From: Panorpa germanica
Lineage: Eukaryota; Arthropoda; Insecta; Mecoptera; Panorpidae
Assembly: GCA_963678705.1 (NCBI GenBank)
Contig: OY783215.1
Location: 15,357,740-15,421,739, forward strand
DNA length: 64,000 nucleotides
Reading direction: 5' to 3'
Below, one piece after another: positions 1 through 12,158 of this stretch (the stretch's first letter is position 1; every line of letters begins with the position of its first letter). The translations under genes and the position numbers were made by a program. The notes under the pieces are model-generated. The model was not told the DNA's origin and searched no databases. It saw only the letters and a program-made list of their open reading frames with translations.

Positions 1-777
1 TAAACTCGTTTGTCTTTTTTTCGCATTTAATTGTTCATATATGCCTTTTGTTTGCGTCTCAGTAACATGCTGAGCAACTGGTGTTTTAATTTTGAACGTC
101 GTTTCGTCCATTCTATACCCATTTTTACTTGGAACCCATTCCGGAGGCGGAATAATTTTGCAAATTCCTGCTTCATGCGCACCAACGGATTCAATGTACG
201 AAATGAATTTGTTAAAATCTTGGAATTCGTCCCAAGTCGGTCGGAAAACTTTTATGGAGGGTACTGGGTATCCAAACTTAAAGTCTTCTCCTTCTTCTTC
301 GTGTGTTGTTTGACACTTCGGCACTGTGTAACCGTCCTCTGTTGTTAGACACTCCGGCACTGTGTAACCGTCCTCTGTTGTTAGACACTCCGGCACTGTG
401 TAACCGTCCTCTGTTGTTAGACACTCCGGCACTGTGTAACCGTCCTCTGTTGTTAGATACTCCGGCACTGTGTGAACGTCATCTGTTCTTAGATGCTCAG
501 GCACTGTGTAAACGTCATTTCTTCTTAGATAATCCGGCAGTGTGTGAACGTCATTTGTGGTTCCAAACAAGGGTCTGTTTTTCTGATCACCCACTATTAC
601 GTCCCGTGGTCCTTCACCACTGGTCAATGTTTTGTTCTTTATAGCTTTCTTGAACTTCTCTATGTATTCTTCAATGCTAACTGCAATTTATTTAATTATA
701 TTAATATTACTTATCTTATATATTAGGTATTATATGTTCGTTAAATACAATAATTAAAACTTACCCGTAGAATTCAT
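1..777 (-). CDS. KDM4-type histone demethylase, copy 1 (partial, N-terminal part only)
   Basis: This is the first of two tandem KDM4-like genes; the window edge cuts it. Coding exon 1 (765-777, M-N-S-T plus one base) is followed by a GTAAGT donor, an 84-bp intron and an acceptor (TTGCAG) just above 680. Exon 2 runs from 680 off the left edge. About 230 residues are visible: a basic N-terminus, seven 12-residue repeats (304-555), the JmjN motif and part of the linker. The catalytic JmjC domain lies outside the window. DNA matches 10088-10861 with very few differences: a one-codon insertion near position 570 and a cluster of changes at 640-675. Frame and splice sites are intact in the visible part, so it may be functional. 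The predicted role is oxidative removal of methyl groups from histone H3 lysines in the nucleus, inferred from the complete copy. Confidence 0.8.
304..555 (-). repeat. 36-bp coding tandem repeat, seven units (copy 1)
   Basis: Seven direct units of 36 bp, each encoding 12 residues of the pattern (E/N/D)D-x-(Y/H)-T-(V/L)-P-(E/D/K)-x-x-x-x. The three units nearest the JmjN side are nearly identical; those nearest the N-terminus are more diverged, so the array seems to have expanded recently at one end. The unit length is a multiple of three, so copy-number change keeps the frame. Confidence 0.9.
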
Positions 778-2073
778 TATGCCTTTTTGAAGTAGACTAT
801 CTGGAAAATAAAAAAAATAAATTATTCTATAAAGTCACATGTGATTACATCTTATAATTAACTAAACCGCTTCTTGAGTTTATAATTGTTAATTTATAAA
901 AAATATATTGAATATTATTTTTATAGCGTTTCATTTTCCTATATTAAAACAGCAATATGAGACACTAATTGGTTAATTTATATATTATGTAATAATATTT
1001 AAGTTATCTAATACTTGTATAGTCTATTATCATTTGAATATTTGCTTAAATGTTCTGATTAGCTATGTAAATTAAAGTTCGATTTAACACCGAATTAATT
1101 TTGATTGACACCACTACTCCGAATCGACTGTTTACTTCACCGACGTCTTGTGAAATCATGTGTTATGCGACAGTAGTATACATTATTTTGTAATGATTAC
1201 TATCTTTACTTATTATAAATTATTGTATTTAATATAATTAATTTTATTTCTCTATTTTAACACTAAAACTGAGTGAGTAGGAATGCAGCTTAAATCATTG
1301 TTCACAAACTCAATTAAAATTCAAAAACTTTACTAGTCAAAAATAATAAAAAAAATTCCTATAAAAATTTAAATTATATATCTGTCTCGTTTGTTCTAAT
1401 ACAACGTATACATAAGTACATCTCTTTCCTACTACCACCAAAATGGCGCCGCCAGACACCTGTTTGTAGGTATAAATATTTAACAATAAAATAATATGAG
1501 AAATTATTAGAAGTTATTCATTTAAGAATCAAATGAAATAAGTCGTTCCAAAAATATACAAATATGACAACTAATTAGGGACAGGAGTTTGTGAATGTAT
1601 AAAATAATCTACCCTCAAAAGATATTCGTTTACAATCTAATCGGACAGAAGAAATATTATAATAAATTTTTCTCTACAATATCATATTTTACAGTTTATA
1701 ATAAACAAAAATGAAATACACCTTCGCGGAGTCTCATGTACATGCATAAAACATAAGAAACATAGACCAAACACATGAAATATTGGAAATCGTTTTGAGT
1801 CAAATCATAATATAATGCGTTATGACATATATTTCAATATATAAATTTGTTTGAGAATTTAATAAATATGTTTTTTGTTTAGTTAATATATTACAAAAAA
1901 TGTCATAGCAATTAGTATTCACAAAAACATCACAGAATCGTTGCTAAAATAATTCAAAATATCACATTTAAGACAAAATTTCACATTTTCAAATATAAAA
2001 TAATAGAAAATCTAATGTTTCTTTATTTTGTATAATTTTACAAAATTCTATAATAATATCATATTAGACTTAC

Positions 2074-2340
2074 CTTTCGCAAATTATATATGTTATAATT
2101 TTTAATTTCCTTGGAATTCGCCAATCACTATTTAGCACATGCACAAATTTTATAAAAATAGTTAAATGTATATAACTTACAATGTGATCAGTATGAATTA
2201 CAAAGTATAAATGATTTTTATCGTAGAAATTGTTTGCTCTTATAGTCAACGCTCTGTAGTTCAATATGAAAACTAAACAAATATAAGGGCGGGTCCAAAT
2301 ACCATGCAAATTTAGTGGAAACGCCCATTGCATATGAACC
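2074..2340 (-). promoter_or_regulatory. Possible 5' noncoding exon and promoter of KDM4 copy 1
   Basis: An AAAG|GTAAGT donor on the minus strand ends at 2074. It could pair with the acceptor (TTTTCCAG) just above the ATG-containing exon at about 800. Upstream, about 2280-2335 holds a GC-rich stretch (GGGCGG) and an ATGCAAAT octamer, rare in this AT-rich DNA. The same features recur at 12159-12430. An 87-codon open frame here is not coding-like. This is inference from splice signals only. Confidence 0.3.
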
Positions 2341-2790
2341 TGGCGGATGCTTTATTAATTTAAAAAGCTGATGATTTACTTAATATAATATAAAATCTAT
2401 CATTTGTGTTCTCAGTAAAGATATCATTTAAAGTAGTTTAATGTAATTAAAAATTTGGTAATTTACTTAGATCCATTCTGTTTTTAAAAATTTGAAAGTT
2501 TATTTTGGTTATTGTAGAATTATTATTTTATATTACAAGTTCAAGGAGCAACTAAATTAAAAATATTGTAATCCTAATCTTTTGCATTGTTAATTTATAA
2601 ATTATTTTCACTTTTCGTTGCAAACCAAATACATTCGCATAATCGAATAAAAAAGGAAGCTAATATTCTCGAATTCGAATATTCGTTACATCCCTAGTAT
2701 ATAGTATAAATATTTTATTATTAGGTTTTTGTTTTTTCAAGTAAAAATATATTATAAATATAGTATTATTGTAATAATATGAACGTATTA

Positions 2791-3041
2791 CCCAGTAAAC
2801 AATTTAGCAAAGTGTCCTGTTTTGTGACGTTTCTATCACTATTGCATTTCAATTATAGTTCGCATCAACTTTATCATCATGTGTATTTCCACAGGTTGAG
2901 TAATTTCGCCATTGTAGATGATGAAATAGACAATTCATATGAACGGTTCTGAGAAACTGGACTGTAAATGAACTCTTTTATCACAGAGAAATCATACACA
3001 TCTTCAATATGATGGTAAAGTGACTCCAAAATGTTTACTGG
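2791..3041 (+). mobile_element. Family B MITE, copy B1
   Basis: A 251-bp non-autonomous element with terminal inverted repeats CCCAGTAAACA and TGTTTACTGG. It contains no coding sequence. It belongs to the same family as 17129-17378, 24224-24472 and 37026-37279. It was already present before the segmental duplication, since B2 at 12876-13126 sits at the equivalent place. Confidence 0.8.
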
Positions 3042-4134
3042 ATATCACCCACATTATATAATCCATATTTATGAAAGGTGAGAAAGAAACAGTCCAAAGG
3101 GCACGCGAGAGATGCTACCTCATTAAGCGCCTTGATTAGAAAGACGCCAAAGCGCAAAATCGGGTCGCCCACTGTAATTTAAATTCACGGTAGACTATTC
3201 TTAGGTAAATGTGCACATCTACTTTAAATTTATCTCAGACCGTCCCTGGGTGCCAAAATGCAGACTGATGACTTGCAATTACACTTCACTTATATTTAAT
3301 TAAATTAAAATCAACTTTTAGGTATTTACGGAGGTACAGGGCCTATTCATAAACGATGAAAATGTCGTGAAATGTGAAGGACCGATAAAATAGTTAAAAT
3401 ACATGCTGTCTCAAAATTTGAGTGACCTAGGGTGTATAGTTTTCTTTATGTGATTAAAAAGAACTCATTTTCATATGCATCAGAACTTTTAGCTCAATTT
3501 CATCACAACAATTTTACCTTTTAACTATGAAAAAATGGTGTAACGGTTTTCAAAAACTACGTGTATAAATATTTTTTTTTAAACTATTAGAATATTATTT
3601 GAAATATAACAACCTAGCTGTCAAATCACCAAATCATATGTAAATTTATTATTACTTTTTCAAAATATTTAATTTAAATTTAAATTGAATTAATATAAAT
3701 TTGATATTAATTATAAGTAATTTTTTAATTATGAAACTATTATATGCATAAAAATATAATTTGAACATGCCAAAAGCCATTTTATTGGGAATTTCATTTT
3801 CGAAGGTACAGTCCCATATTTACTCGTTCCTCATATATTTTCAATTTCGTAATTCGTATTACAGGTAGATAAACTTTTTGCATTAACGGGACGGTCTGTA
3901 CTTTCTAAACAAATAAAAATACCATACGAATATATACCCATATCTCAATAAAACATTTTACAAATATTTTACAAATATTTTCGTTAATTTGAGGCGGCAA
4001 TATTTGTTTAAGGGATTAGTCCACTCTGACATTTTTATAAAAACAAATTTCTTTTGGCTTAAATTTATTACTTTTACTAGCTTTTATTACCTATACTAAA
4101 AGAACACCCCTGAATAGTACTTACAGTTCTAATT

Positions 4135-4282
4135 ACGATAGTTCGGCGGCGCCTCATACTTAAAACAAGTTGTGGGGTATAAACTGCCGATATAACTAAA
4201 AATAATAACTAAAATTAGCGTATTATAGATTTATACCGCTCTTATAACCTCTTTTAAGTATAAGTCACCGCCGAACTATCGT
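4135..4282. mobile_element. Family C MITE at the duplication breakpoint
   Basis: A 148-bp palindromic element whose ends form inverted repeats of about 31 bp, starting ACGATAGTTCGGCGG and ending CCGCCGAACTATCGT. The 86-bp centre is AT-rich and noncoding. A diverged relative lies near 57095-57260, sharing the CTCGGCGGC and AAAACAAGTT blocks. It starts 12 bp after homology between the two duplication units ends. Confidence 0.75.
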
Positions 4283-7234
4283 GATTTGGACTATATATAC
4301 AATTATAACACAATACTTTTTCTTTTGCGTAAATCTGAAAAGTGCATTCTTTGAATTGGTCGCCGCGATATCTCAAGAATGCCTCATCCGATTTTAATTA
4401 AAATTACACTATATCTTTCTCATAAATTAAGAAACGAGTAAGAATCGAGTAGGATTGTTATGGTTCGATGCCTCGTAACTTAATATTTTACCAAAAAATT
4501 GATCTTTTTTCACACAATCTTATTTCCACAATTTTTTTAAAACTTTTTGTCCCTATTCTATTTGAATGATAAAACATTTATTTACAAGATAGTTTACAAT
4601 AAGTTTACAAATTTAAAAAAAAAAAATGACGATTCTAAAGATGGTACGATGGAGATCATTGGCGAATGTCCCGGAGAACGTGTTTCACGGAACAACTAAT
4701 ATATCCGTCACTTCTATTATCTTTTGATAATTTTTTATATCAATAAATTATTACAAATGTATATATTATTTAATGATAATAGAAACATACAGACATTTTT
4801 CAGAGCCAGAGTGAGGCTAACTCCTTAAGAAACACAAAAATCAACATTTTTTTCTTAATTGAAAATGGTATTAGTTTTATAATATTAGGTATGCCAGACG
4901 GGAATATTAAAACAAGTATGGGGTGTATGTATTATATTAGTGAATACAAGAAAGACTTTCACAATACAGAAATGCAGAAATTAGTGTAGCATTGACTTTG
5001 TCTTATGTGTTCTGGTATTAAGTACCATTCCCACTCACTGCTTTAATTTTATTTTTTATTTTGTATTTAATTTAAATTGTTTAGCATATGGCAATACGCT
5101 TAGTCATTCACAGTACCATTTTTAATGTAATTTATTTTTTAACTTTTCTTAATTTTTTTAGAACATTGCAAGGTCCAATGTTTTAAATTAAAAATATAAA
5201 AGAAAAACTATATTACATAATAACCTCGAAAATGTGACAACCTGTAGAAATGCGATAGAATTTATATTTAATAAAAGTTCAATGTCAGTTTGTCAAAAAT
5301 TAAGAACTAAAAACAATTTCTATTGCTAATTGTTATTGAAAATAGTAATATTAATTATTTCACCTTAAATTTTGTCCAACTGTCAATATTTATATTACTA
5401 AAGAGGGCATAACGCATAAAACACGAATGTGACAAGGAATGCCTATTCTGAAAACCTGAAATCTGGATTAAAGTATTAGATAAAAACGTAAATTTAATAT
5501 CAATCAGTGAGTGGGAATGAGGCTTAATACTCTGCTACTTTTATTTTCTCCAATTAATTCTAATGACATTATTGTTAATTATTATATTATACATTTATTG
5601 TTATTAGTGCTAAATACTTACTTTGACATGTTTCATTATTTTCTCGTAAAAAAATTGCCTTATAATTCTAACTCTAAAATCAAATACATTTTGAAATTAA
5701 ACGCGAAGGTGCTTAAGAGCATATCGTTTTTTAAAATACTATTTGCAGTTCTTTATCTAATTAGTTTCTATAATATCTGGAATCGCTTCTACAAATGTTT
5801 ACCATTTACCAGTGGCTCCTAATCGGTGCTCCGCGGAATATTTGTACTGCGAATTTATTAATTGTAATGAAAATATTGTCAAGTTAAATATTCCACATAA
5901 AATGTTTATTTAGAAAAATTAAATACTAGAAATAATCCAATACATGAGAAAAACAAATACAGTATGAGAAAAAAAAAACACTTTTGATAATTTTTTCAGT
6001 AAAAACCCAAATCTAATTAATTAAATGGAATAATTGTTTTGTTCGTTTTACAAATTGATGTTGGATACACATAGGTTTCAACCAAATTTTAGCCTCTACT
6101 ATAAGTTATAAATATTACTTTGCGAAAAAGAAATTTGAATTTTGATTGAGGAAAAGAAAAAATGTTAAAAGTTGTTGAATTGAACCTTAAATTGTGGCGC
6201 CTCTATGTCGGTCTAACCCTATACTAATCACAATATTTATTGCCTAAATATTCATTCAGGATCCTTAAACAATTTCTATGTATTACTTTACCATTATGTT
6301 GTATATTGTATGTAGTACACTGAACCTATTCATAATATACGGGTATATATGGAACACCTTAACAATTTCTAATAATCAATTTTGTTAAGCAGGTTTTATA
6401 TGACAGTATTTCCTTTTTTTGATTTTATGGTTTAAAGGTTCTATTTGCATTTTAAATATTGTTGTGGATTTATTTCACATTTATGAAGCTACATAAAATA
6501 TTTGTTGTAAGAAGATTTGCTTACCTAATACTTAATACGTCGGAATCTTTGATATTTTGACTTGTTTTACAAAAAAGAAAAATATTTGCATAAAAAATTA
6601 ATAAAACTTAATTATTTAACAAGATCTCTACTAACTCGTGACTACCCTTGCCAAACTCAGTTTCTTATAAATTAGAATTTGGTTGTGAACTCTTTTTTTT
6701 GTGGACGATGTTTTATTTCTATATTAAAATATTGATTAATAAACGTATATTCACGTTTTTGTTTTATTACTTTTTTTTATATTTATTTACTTATTTGCCT
6801 TGACTTTCTTTCGTCATAGCCACCATCAAACATTTTTATACATCTTTTATAATTTATAATTCAATTTTACAAATTTCTAAATATTTCAATAATTCACTAA
6901 TTAATTTTGAATCACTTAACAAAAATTTAGTATTAACAGGAAAAGTTTTAATAACATCTAATATATCACTATTCAATTTTGATCTTTCTAAACTATAATT
7001 TATGCATTCAAATATAATATGATCCAAAGGAACATTATATTTGTAGAACAAAGGAATATTATATTTGTTTTATTAAATATTCCAAAATTGATGGATATAT
7101 ATCTATTTAAATTTTGAATTTTGTTTAACTGCGTAATATTCCGGATGCATTCCAGTAGTTGATGACGTCATGAACTAAAAAGAATATAATAAGCAATATT
7201 ATACTTTCTATTAATACTTTTTATTAATGGAATG
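4283..7234. other. AT-rich interval without recognised gene
   Basis: I see no convincing gene. The longest open frame (5511-5822, 103 codons, rich in Leu, Ile, Asn and Lys) has the composition expected from AT-rich noncoding DNA. Weak matches to family A repeats occur at about 6680-6775 and 7060-7145. Confidence 0.5.
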
Positions 7235-7700
7235 GCGACAGATGAGGCAGAGAGAAGATGAGACTAAGACACAAGTGTGAAAGAGAAGTTAAGAAGAAGA
7301 GACAGGCAGATATAACAGGAAACAATGGACAAAATTTAAGAGAAAAAAAAAACAATTACAACACAAGATATTAAAGGATTTGGAAGGGAGAGATACCACA
7401 ATACTTAAGAGAATAAGACACAAAAAACATGAGAAGGATTCCCAGATTTAGATTGGGAAACGAGGAGAAACAGATAATGTGCAAAGAAATGCGAGGAAAG
7501 GATGTATAGGGTGTGCGGAAAGGAGATAGAAACATTGGAGCACATACAGTTTTCATGTGAGAAAAAGGTAATAAGCAAAAAGAATATAAATAGATAAATT
7601 TATATTTATTTTTTCGTTTGGAAGGAGTGAGAATGTTTAGATTTAACAAGAATCATAATTGAATTAAGTACAATGATATGTAAATAAATGAATTAAGACA
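7235..7700 (+). mobile_element. LINE 3'-end relic
   Basis: Closely resembles 49051-49560, the end of the LINE in the satellite block, starting GAATGGCGA and rich in A and G. Broken frames still show the C-terminal Cys/His motif (Y-R-V-C-G ... L-E-H-I) typical of the tail of insect LINE ORF2 proteins. It is 5'-truncated and no longer coding. Confidence 0.7.
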
Positions 7701-7827
7701 CAAGAATGTAGGTTTAAAAACGAGTTCTATGACAAATAGGTTTATAAATGGTTCTATTGTTTATCTTAACAAACCATAACTCTCAGAAAATGTTTGTTTG
7801 ATACCTTTTTTGTAGATTATAATACTA

Positions 7828-8640
7828 CTAGAGATTACCCCCTTCGCAAAGCGACGTCTTTTTAGTGTTTATGATTTGAATCCAACAAAGTAATTCGTAA
7901 TTTCATTTCAAATTTTAATTCTATTTTCAAATTGATTTTTTTTAACTCATTCAATAATAAAAAAAATTTTCGTATAAATTGACTAAAAAAATATATTTTT
8001 TTTAATAATTTGACCAACTCTTTTTCAAAATTTGGAATATTTTTTTCGATTTGTAAATTAGGTATTAAAGTTAGTACATATATAAAATTTCAACTTTCTG
8101 CCCCGTGCTTCCAAATAAAATTATTGAATTTTGAATATTTTTTTTTCATAATATATTCAAAATTCAAAATTTGAGATTTCTCTAACATTTCCTATCGGGT
8201 CTCTTTTTCTATTTTTCAATTTCTAATTTTAAAAAAATATTAGCATTGAACACCGTAATACACATGCCAAATTTTAACTTTCTATCTTGTACGAATTAAA
8301 ATACGGGGGCAATTTTTGTCGAGAGTATAAATTGTGCTCGAAAGTTGAAATTTTGTATATAGGCTAACCTTGGTAATTTATTTACGAATCGCAGAAAAAA
8401 ATCCCAAATTTTGAAAAAAAGTTGGCCAAAAAACGCATAAATTGAAAATATTTAATATTTTGTTAAAAAGAATATATTTTTTTAGTCAGTTTATATGAAA
8501 AGTTATTTTTGTTTTTATATGTAAAATTTATATAATAGAACGAGTTAAATATTTCAATTTTAAAATGGAATATAAATTTGATTTGAAATTAAAACCACAC
8601 ACAAAAGACAGTCATAGTTTGCGACGGGGGTAAACTCTAG
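7828..8640. mobile_element. Palindromic Helitron-like element
   Basis: Both outer ends carry the same Helitron-type 3' terminus in opposite orientation: a GTCGC/GCGAC hairpin, five Gs, TAAACT or TAATCT, then CTAG. The right half (about 8300-8640) is colinear with the 3' half of the units at 49664-54394. The left half (7828 to about 8230) is an inverted, diverged copy of the same sequence. The result is two ~400-bp arms around a short spacer. No coding capacity. It could be two head-to-head insertions or one foldback derivative. Confidence 0.65.
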
Positions 8641-9319
8641 TTATACTGTAATACTATAGTACTCAAGTAATATTCATAGAAAAACTATGTCATCTGAATC
8701 GTATCTGGTCATGTAAAACAGCCTTTACATTGACTTGGTCAGACATTCCAAAAACATTGCAATATTAAAGTGCTACCTGCATTGATTGCTCCCACAACAA
8801 ATGAACTTGTTTTCTTTTTCTTTCATTACCTGATTAACACATATTGAAAATGTTATTTTTTATTGAAAAAAATCTGTTTCAAAAAATATTAAAAATTTTC
8901 TTAATTTTGCTGTAAAAGAATTTATGCCTTACAAACCATCGAATTGAATCTGTTTATACGTTTTTAGTTAAAATAAAATTGGTGATATAATTTGAATGCT
9001 TGTTATTTACATTTTTATATATTTACATTTTTACATTTTTTCATATTTACATTTTTACAGTTAAATAAGTAGCAATATTTCAATAATAATATTCGTCATA
9101 GAAATGTTCTTAAATAATAATAGGTATATAAGTATAAGTACTTAAATATTTAAATTATTACTAAAACTAAATACATAAAAAAATATCGCTTCTCTCTATT
9201 TACATATTTACATTATATTTCATTTTTTACACTTTTAAAAATAGTTTTAATAGGTCCAATTATAAAAGTCTGTGGAACTGTGTTTTGAGGATTCCTCATA
9301 GTTGATTTAAACTGATTAA
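8641..9319. other. AT-rich interval downstream of KDM4 copy 2
   Basis: Contains the presumed 3' UTR of the minus-strand KDM4 gene and a short run of TATTTACATTTT-like repeats at about 9000-9060. No clear poly(A) signal or other feature was recognised. Confidence 0.45.
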
Positions 9320-10861
9320 CTAATCAGATTCAAATGGTTCTTCGGGATGAGGTTCATCAACATAAAGCCCCATTTTCCAGTCTTCATACTTCTCAGGTTG
9401 GAATCTCTTAACAAAGGTGTCCATATCTATGGTCAACATACCATTTGGACATGTGCAATGCTGCACTTTCTTACCATACTCAATCCATCGTTCCGTTGCA
9501 AAATTTGAGGATTCTGCGCAATTGAATCCGTGATTAAATCCGGCATGATAGCCTAATGGAAACGTAATAATGATTTCCCCGGCTTCTTGGGTGATTACGT
9601 CAAACGGTATTTTATTTTCTTTTAAAACTTCCGGGCTAATTAACATTGTTTTGTGGCGTAGATAACCGGGGCAGAGTTTGCTTTCTGGAATATGTTTCCT
9701 AACTAAGTTTTCAAGTCTTCTAGCATGTTTAGGAGGAATGGCGTACCAAGTCTTCGGTGCGCCAAAATGCACATAATTTATGGAGTATAAGTCCATATCT
9801 TCCGTATGCCATGCGAAGCTGGTTTTCCACGTGCCAAAATACAGGTACGAGTTATTAACACCGTCGATGGTATAATTGTAATCGCGAACTACGTAATCTA
9901 ACATGCTGCCTAATTTGTTAATGTTCCATGAGGAACAATGGTCATCCGTTAGACTCGCCAAAACATCAATTCCATAAATGGGAGCACCTTTTACAACATC
10001 CTCCCAATATATTCGCTCCAAGTCTTCGTGATCATGATGTAGAGGAGTTTCTTTTTCGCACGATGTCGCATTTTTCTTAAATTGCTTTAAACTCGTTTGT
10101 CTTTTTTTCGCATTTAATTGTTCATATATGCCTTTTGTTTGCGTCTCAGTAACATGCTGAGCAACTGGTGTTTTAATTTTGAACGTCGTTTCGTCCATTC
10201 TATACCCATTTTTACTTGGAACCCATTCCGGAGGCGGAATAATTTTGCAAATTCCTGCTTCATGCGCACCAACGGATTCAATGTACGAAATGAATTTGTT
10301 AAAATCTTGGAATTCGTCCCAAGTCGGTCGGAAAACTTTTATGGAGGGTACTGGGTATCCAAACTTAAAGTCTTCTCCTTCTTCTTCGTGTGTTGTTTGA
10401 CACTTCGGCACTGTGTAACCGTCCTCTGTTGTTAGACACTCCGGCACTGTGTAACCGTCCTCTGTTGTTAGACACTCCGGCACTGTGTAACCGTCCTCTG
10501 TTGTTAGACACTCCGGCACTGTGTAACCGTCCTCTGTTGTTAGATACTCCGGCACTGTGTGAACGTCATCTGTTCTTAGATACTCAGGCACTGTGTAAAC
10601 GTCATTTCTTCTTAGATAATCCGGCAGTGTGTGAACGTCATTTGTGGTTCCAAACAAGGGTCTGTTCTGATCACCCACTATTACGTCCCGTGGTCCTTCA
10701 CCACTGGTCAATGTTTTGTTCTTTATAGCTTTCCGGTACCGCTCTATGTATCCATTAATGCTAACTGCAATTTATTTAATTATATTAATATTACTTATCT
10801 TATATATTAGGTATTATATGTTCGTTAAATACAATAATTAAAACTTACCCGTAGAATTCAT
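9320..10861 (-). CDS. KDM4-type JmjN/JmjC histone lysine demethylase, copy 2 (complete)
   Basis: Coding exon 1 is 10849-10861 (ATG at 10859-10861, donor GTAAGT). The 84-bp intron ends in TTGCAG. Exon 2 is 9320-10764 and ends in TAG, giving 485 residues. This start is chosen because the splice joins M-N-S-T to an open frame; the first in-frame TTG inside exon 2 is not needed. Domains: seven 12-residue repeats (46-129), JmjN (about 141-182), JmjC (about 270-434). Expected catalytic residues are present: Fe(II) ligands His324, Glu326 and His416, the 2-oxoglutarate lysine Lys342, and zinc ligands Cys369, His375, Cys441 and Cys443. PHD and Tudor domains are absent, as in the short Drosophila KDM4 proteins, and the C-terminus is acidic. 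It should demethylate trimethylated H3K9/H3K36 in the nucleus using Fe(II) and 2-oxoglutarate. The repeat block in front of JmjN is unusual for KDM4. Confidence 0.93.
10391..10642 (-). repeat. 36-bp coding tandem repeat, seven units (copy 2)
   Basis: Same array as at 304-555. Encodes seven 12-residue units, several reading E-D-G-Y-T-V-P-E-C-L-T-T. The repeats add Cys, Tyr and acidic residues ahead of JmjN. Both duplicated genes have seven units, so the array predates the duplication. Confidence 0.92.
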
Positions 10862-12158
10862 TATGCCTTTTTGAAGTAGACTATCTGGAAAATAAAAAAA
10901 ATAAATTATTCTATAAAGTCACATGTGATTACATCTTATAATTAACTAAACCGCTTCTTGAGTTTATAATTGTTAATTTATAAATAATATATTGAATATT
11001 ATTTTTATAGCGTTTCATTTTCCTATATTAAAACAGCAATATGAGACACTAATTGGTTAATTTATATATTATGTAATAATATTTAAGTTATCTAATACTT
11101 GTATAGTCTATTATCATTTGAATATTTGCTTAAATGTTCTGATTAGCTATGTAAATTAAAGTTCGATTTAACACCGAATTAATTTTGATTGACACCACTA
11201 CTCCGAATCGACTGTTTACTTCACCGACGTCTTGTGAAATAATGTGTTATGCGAACAGTAGTATTCATTATTTTGTAATGATTACTATCTTTACTTATTA
11301 TAAATTATTGTATTTAATATAATTAATTTTATTTCTTTATTTTAACACTAAAACTGAGTGAGTAGGAATGGAGCTTAAATCATTGTTCACAAACTCAATT
11401 AAAATTCAAAAACTTTACTTGTCAAGAATAATAAAAAAAATTCTTATAAAAATTTAAATTATATATCTGTCTCGTTTGTTCTAATACAACGTATACATAA
11501 GTACATCTCTTTCCTACTACCACCAAAATGGCGCCGCCAGACACCTGTTTGTAGGTATAAATATTTAACAATAAAATAATATGAGAAATTATTAGAAGTT
11601 ATTCATTTAAGAATCAAATGAAATAAGTCGTTCCAAAAATATACAAATATGACAACTAATTAGGGACAGGAGTTTGTGAATGTATAAAATAATCTACCCT
11701 CAAAAGATATTCGTTTACAATCTAATCGGACAGAAGAAATATTATAATAAATTTTTCTCTACAATATCATATTTTACAGTTTATAATAAACAAAAATGAA
11801 ATACACCTTCGCGGAGTCTCATGTACATGCATAAAACATAAGAAACATAGACTAAACACATGAAATATTGGAAATCGTTTTGAGTCAAATCATAATATAA
11901 TGCGTTATGACATATATTTCAATATATAAATTTGTTTGAGAATTTAATAAATATGTTTTTTGTTTAGTTAATATATTACAAAAAATGTCATAGCAATTAG
12001 TATTCACAAAAACATCACAGAATCGTTGCTAAAATAATTCAAAATATCACATTTAAGACAAAATTTCACATTTTCAAATATAAAATAATAGAAAATCTAA
12101 TGTTTCTTTATTTTGTATAATTTTACAAAATTCTATAATAATATCATATTAGACTTAC

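Larger units (their letters stand above)
1..4123. repeat. Segmental tandem duplication, unit 1 (right part)
   Basis: Positions 1-4123 match 10088-14212 in the same orientation almost base for base, covering the KDM4 5' half, its introns and 5' flank. The period is about 10,087 bp, so unit 1 extends left of the window. Visible differences are scattered substitutions and short indels, about one to two percent by eye, with a few larger indels near 3600 and 3940. Homology stops abruptly after a shared GAATAGTACTTA. Confidence 0.92.

Noticed and set aside
31-726. Plus-strand frames with Cys/Leu-rich repeats opposite the KDM4 exon (also at 10118-10728)
   Set aside because: They are antisense shadows of the 12-residue coding repeats and disappear outside the exon.
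5511-5822. A 103-codon open frame with hydrophobic N-terminus
   Set aside because: Composition is what AT-rich noncoding DNA yields (Leu, Ile, Asn, Lys, Tyr, Phe). There is no splice context and no recognised domain.
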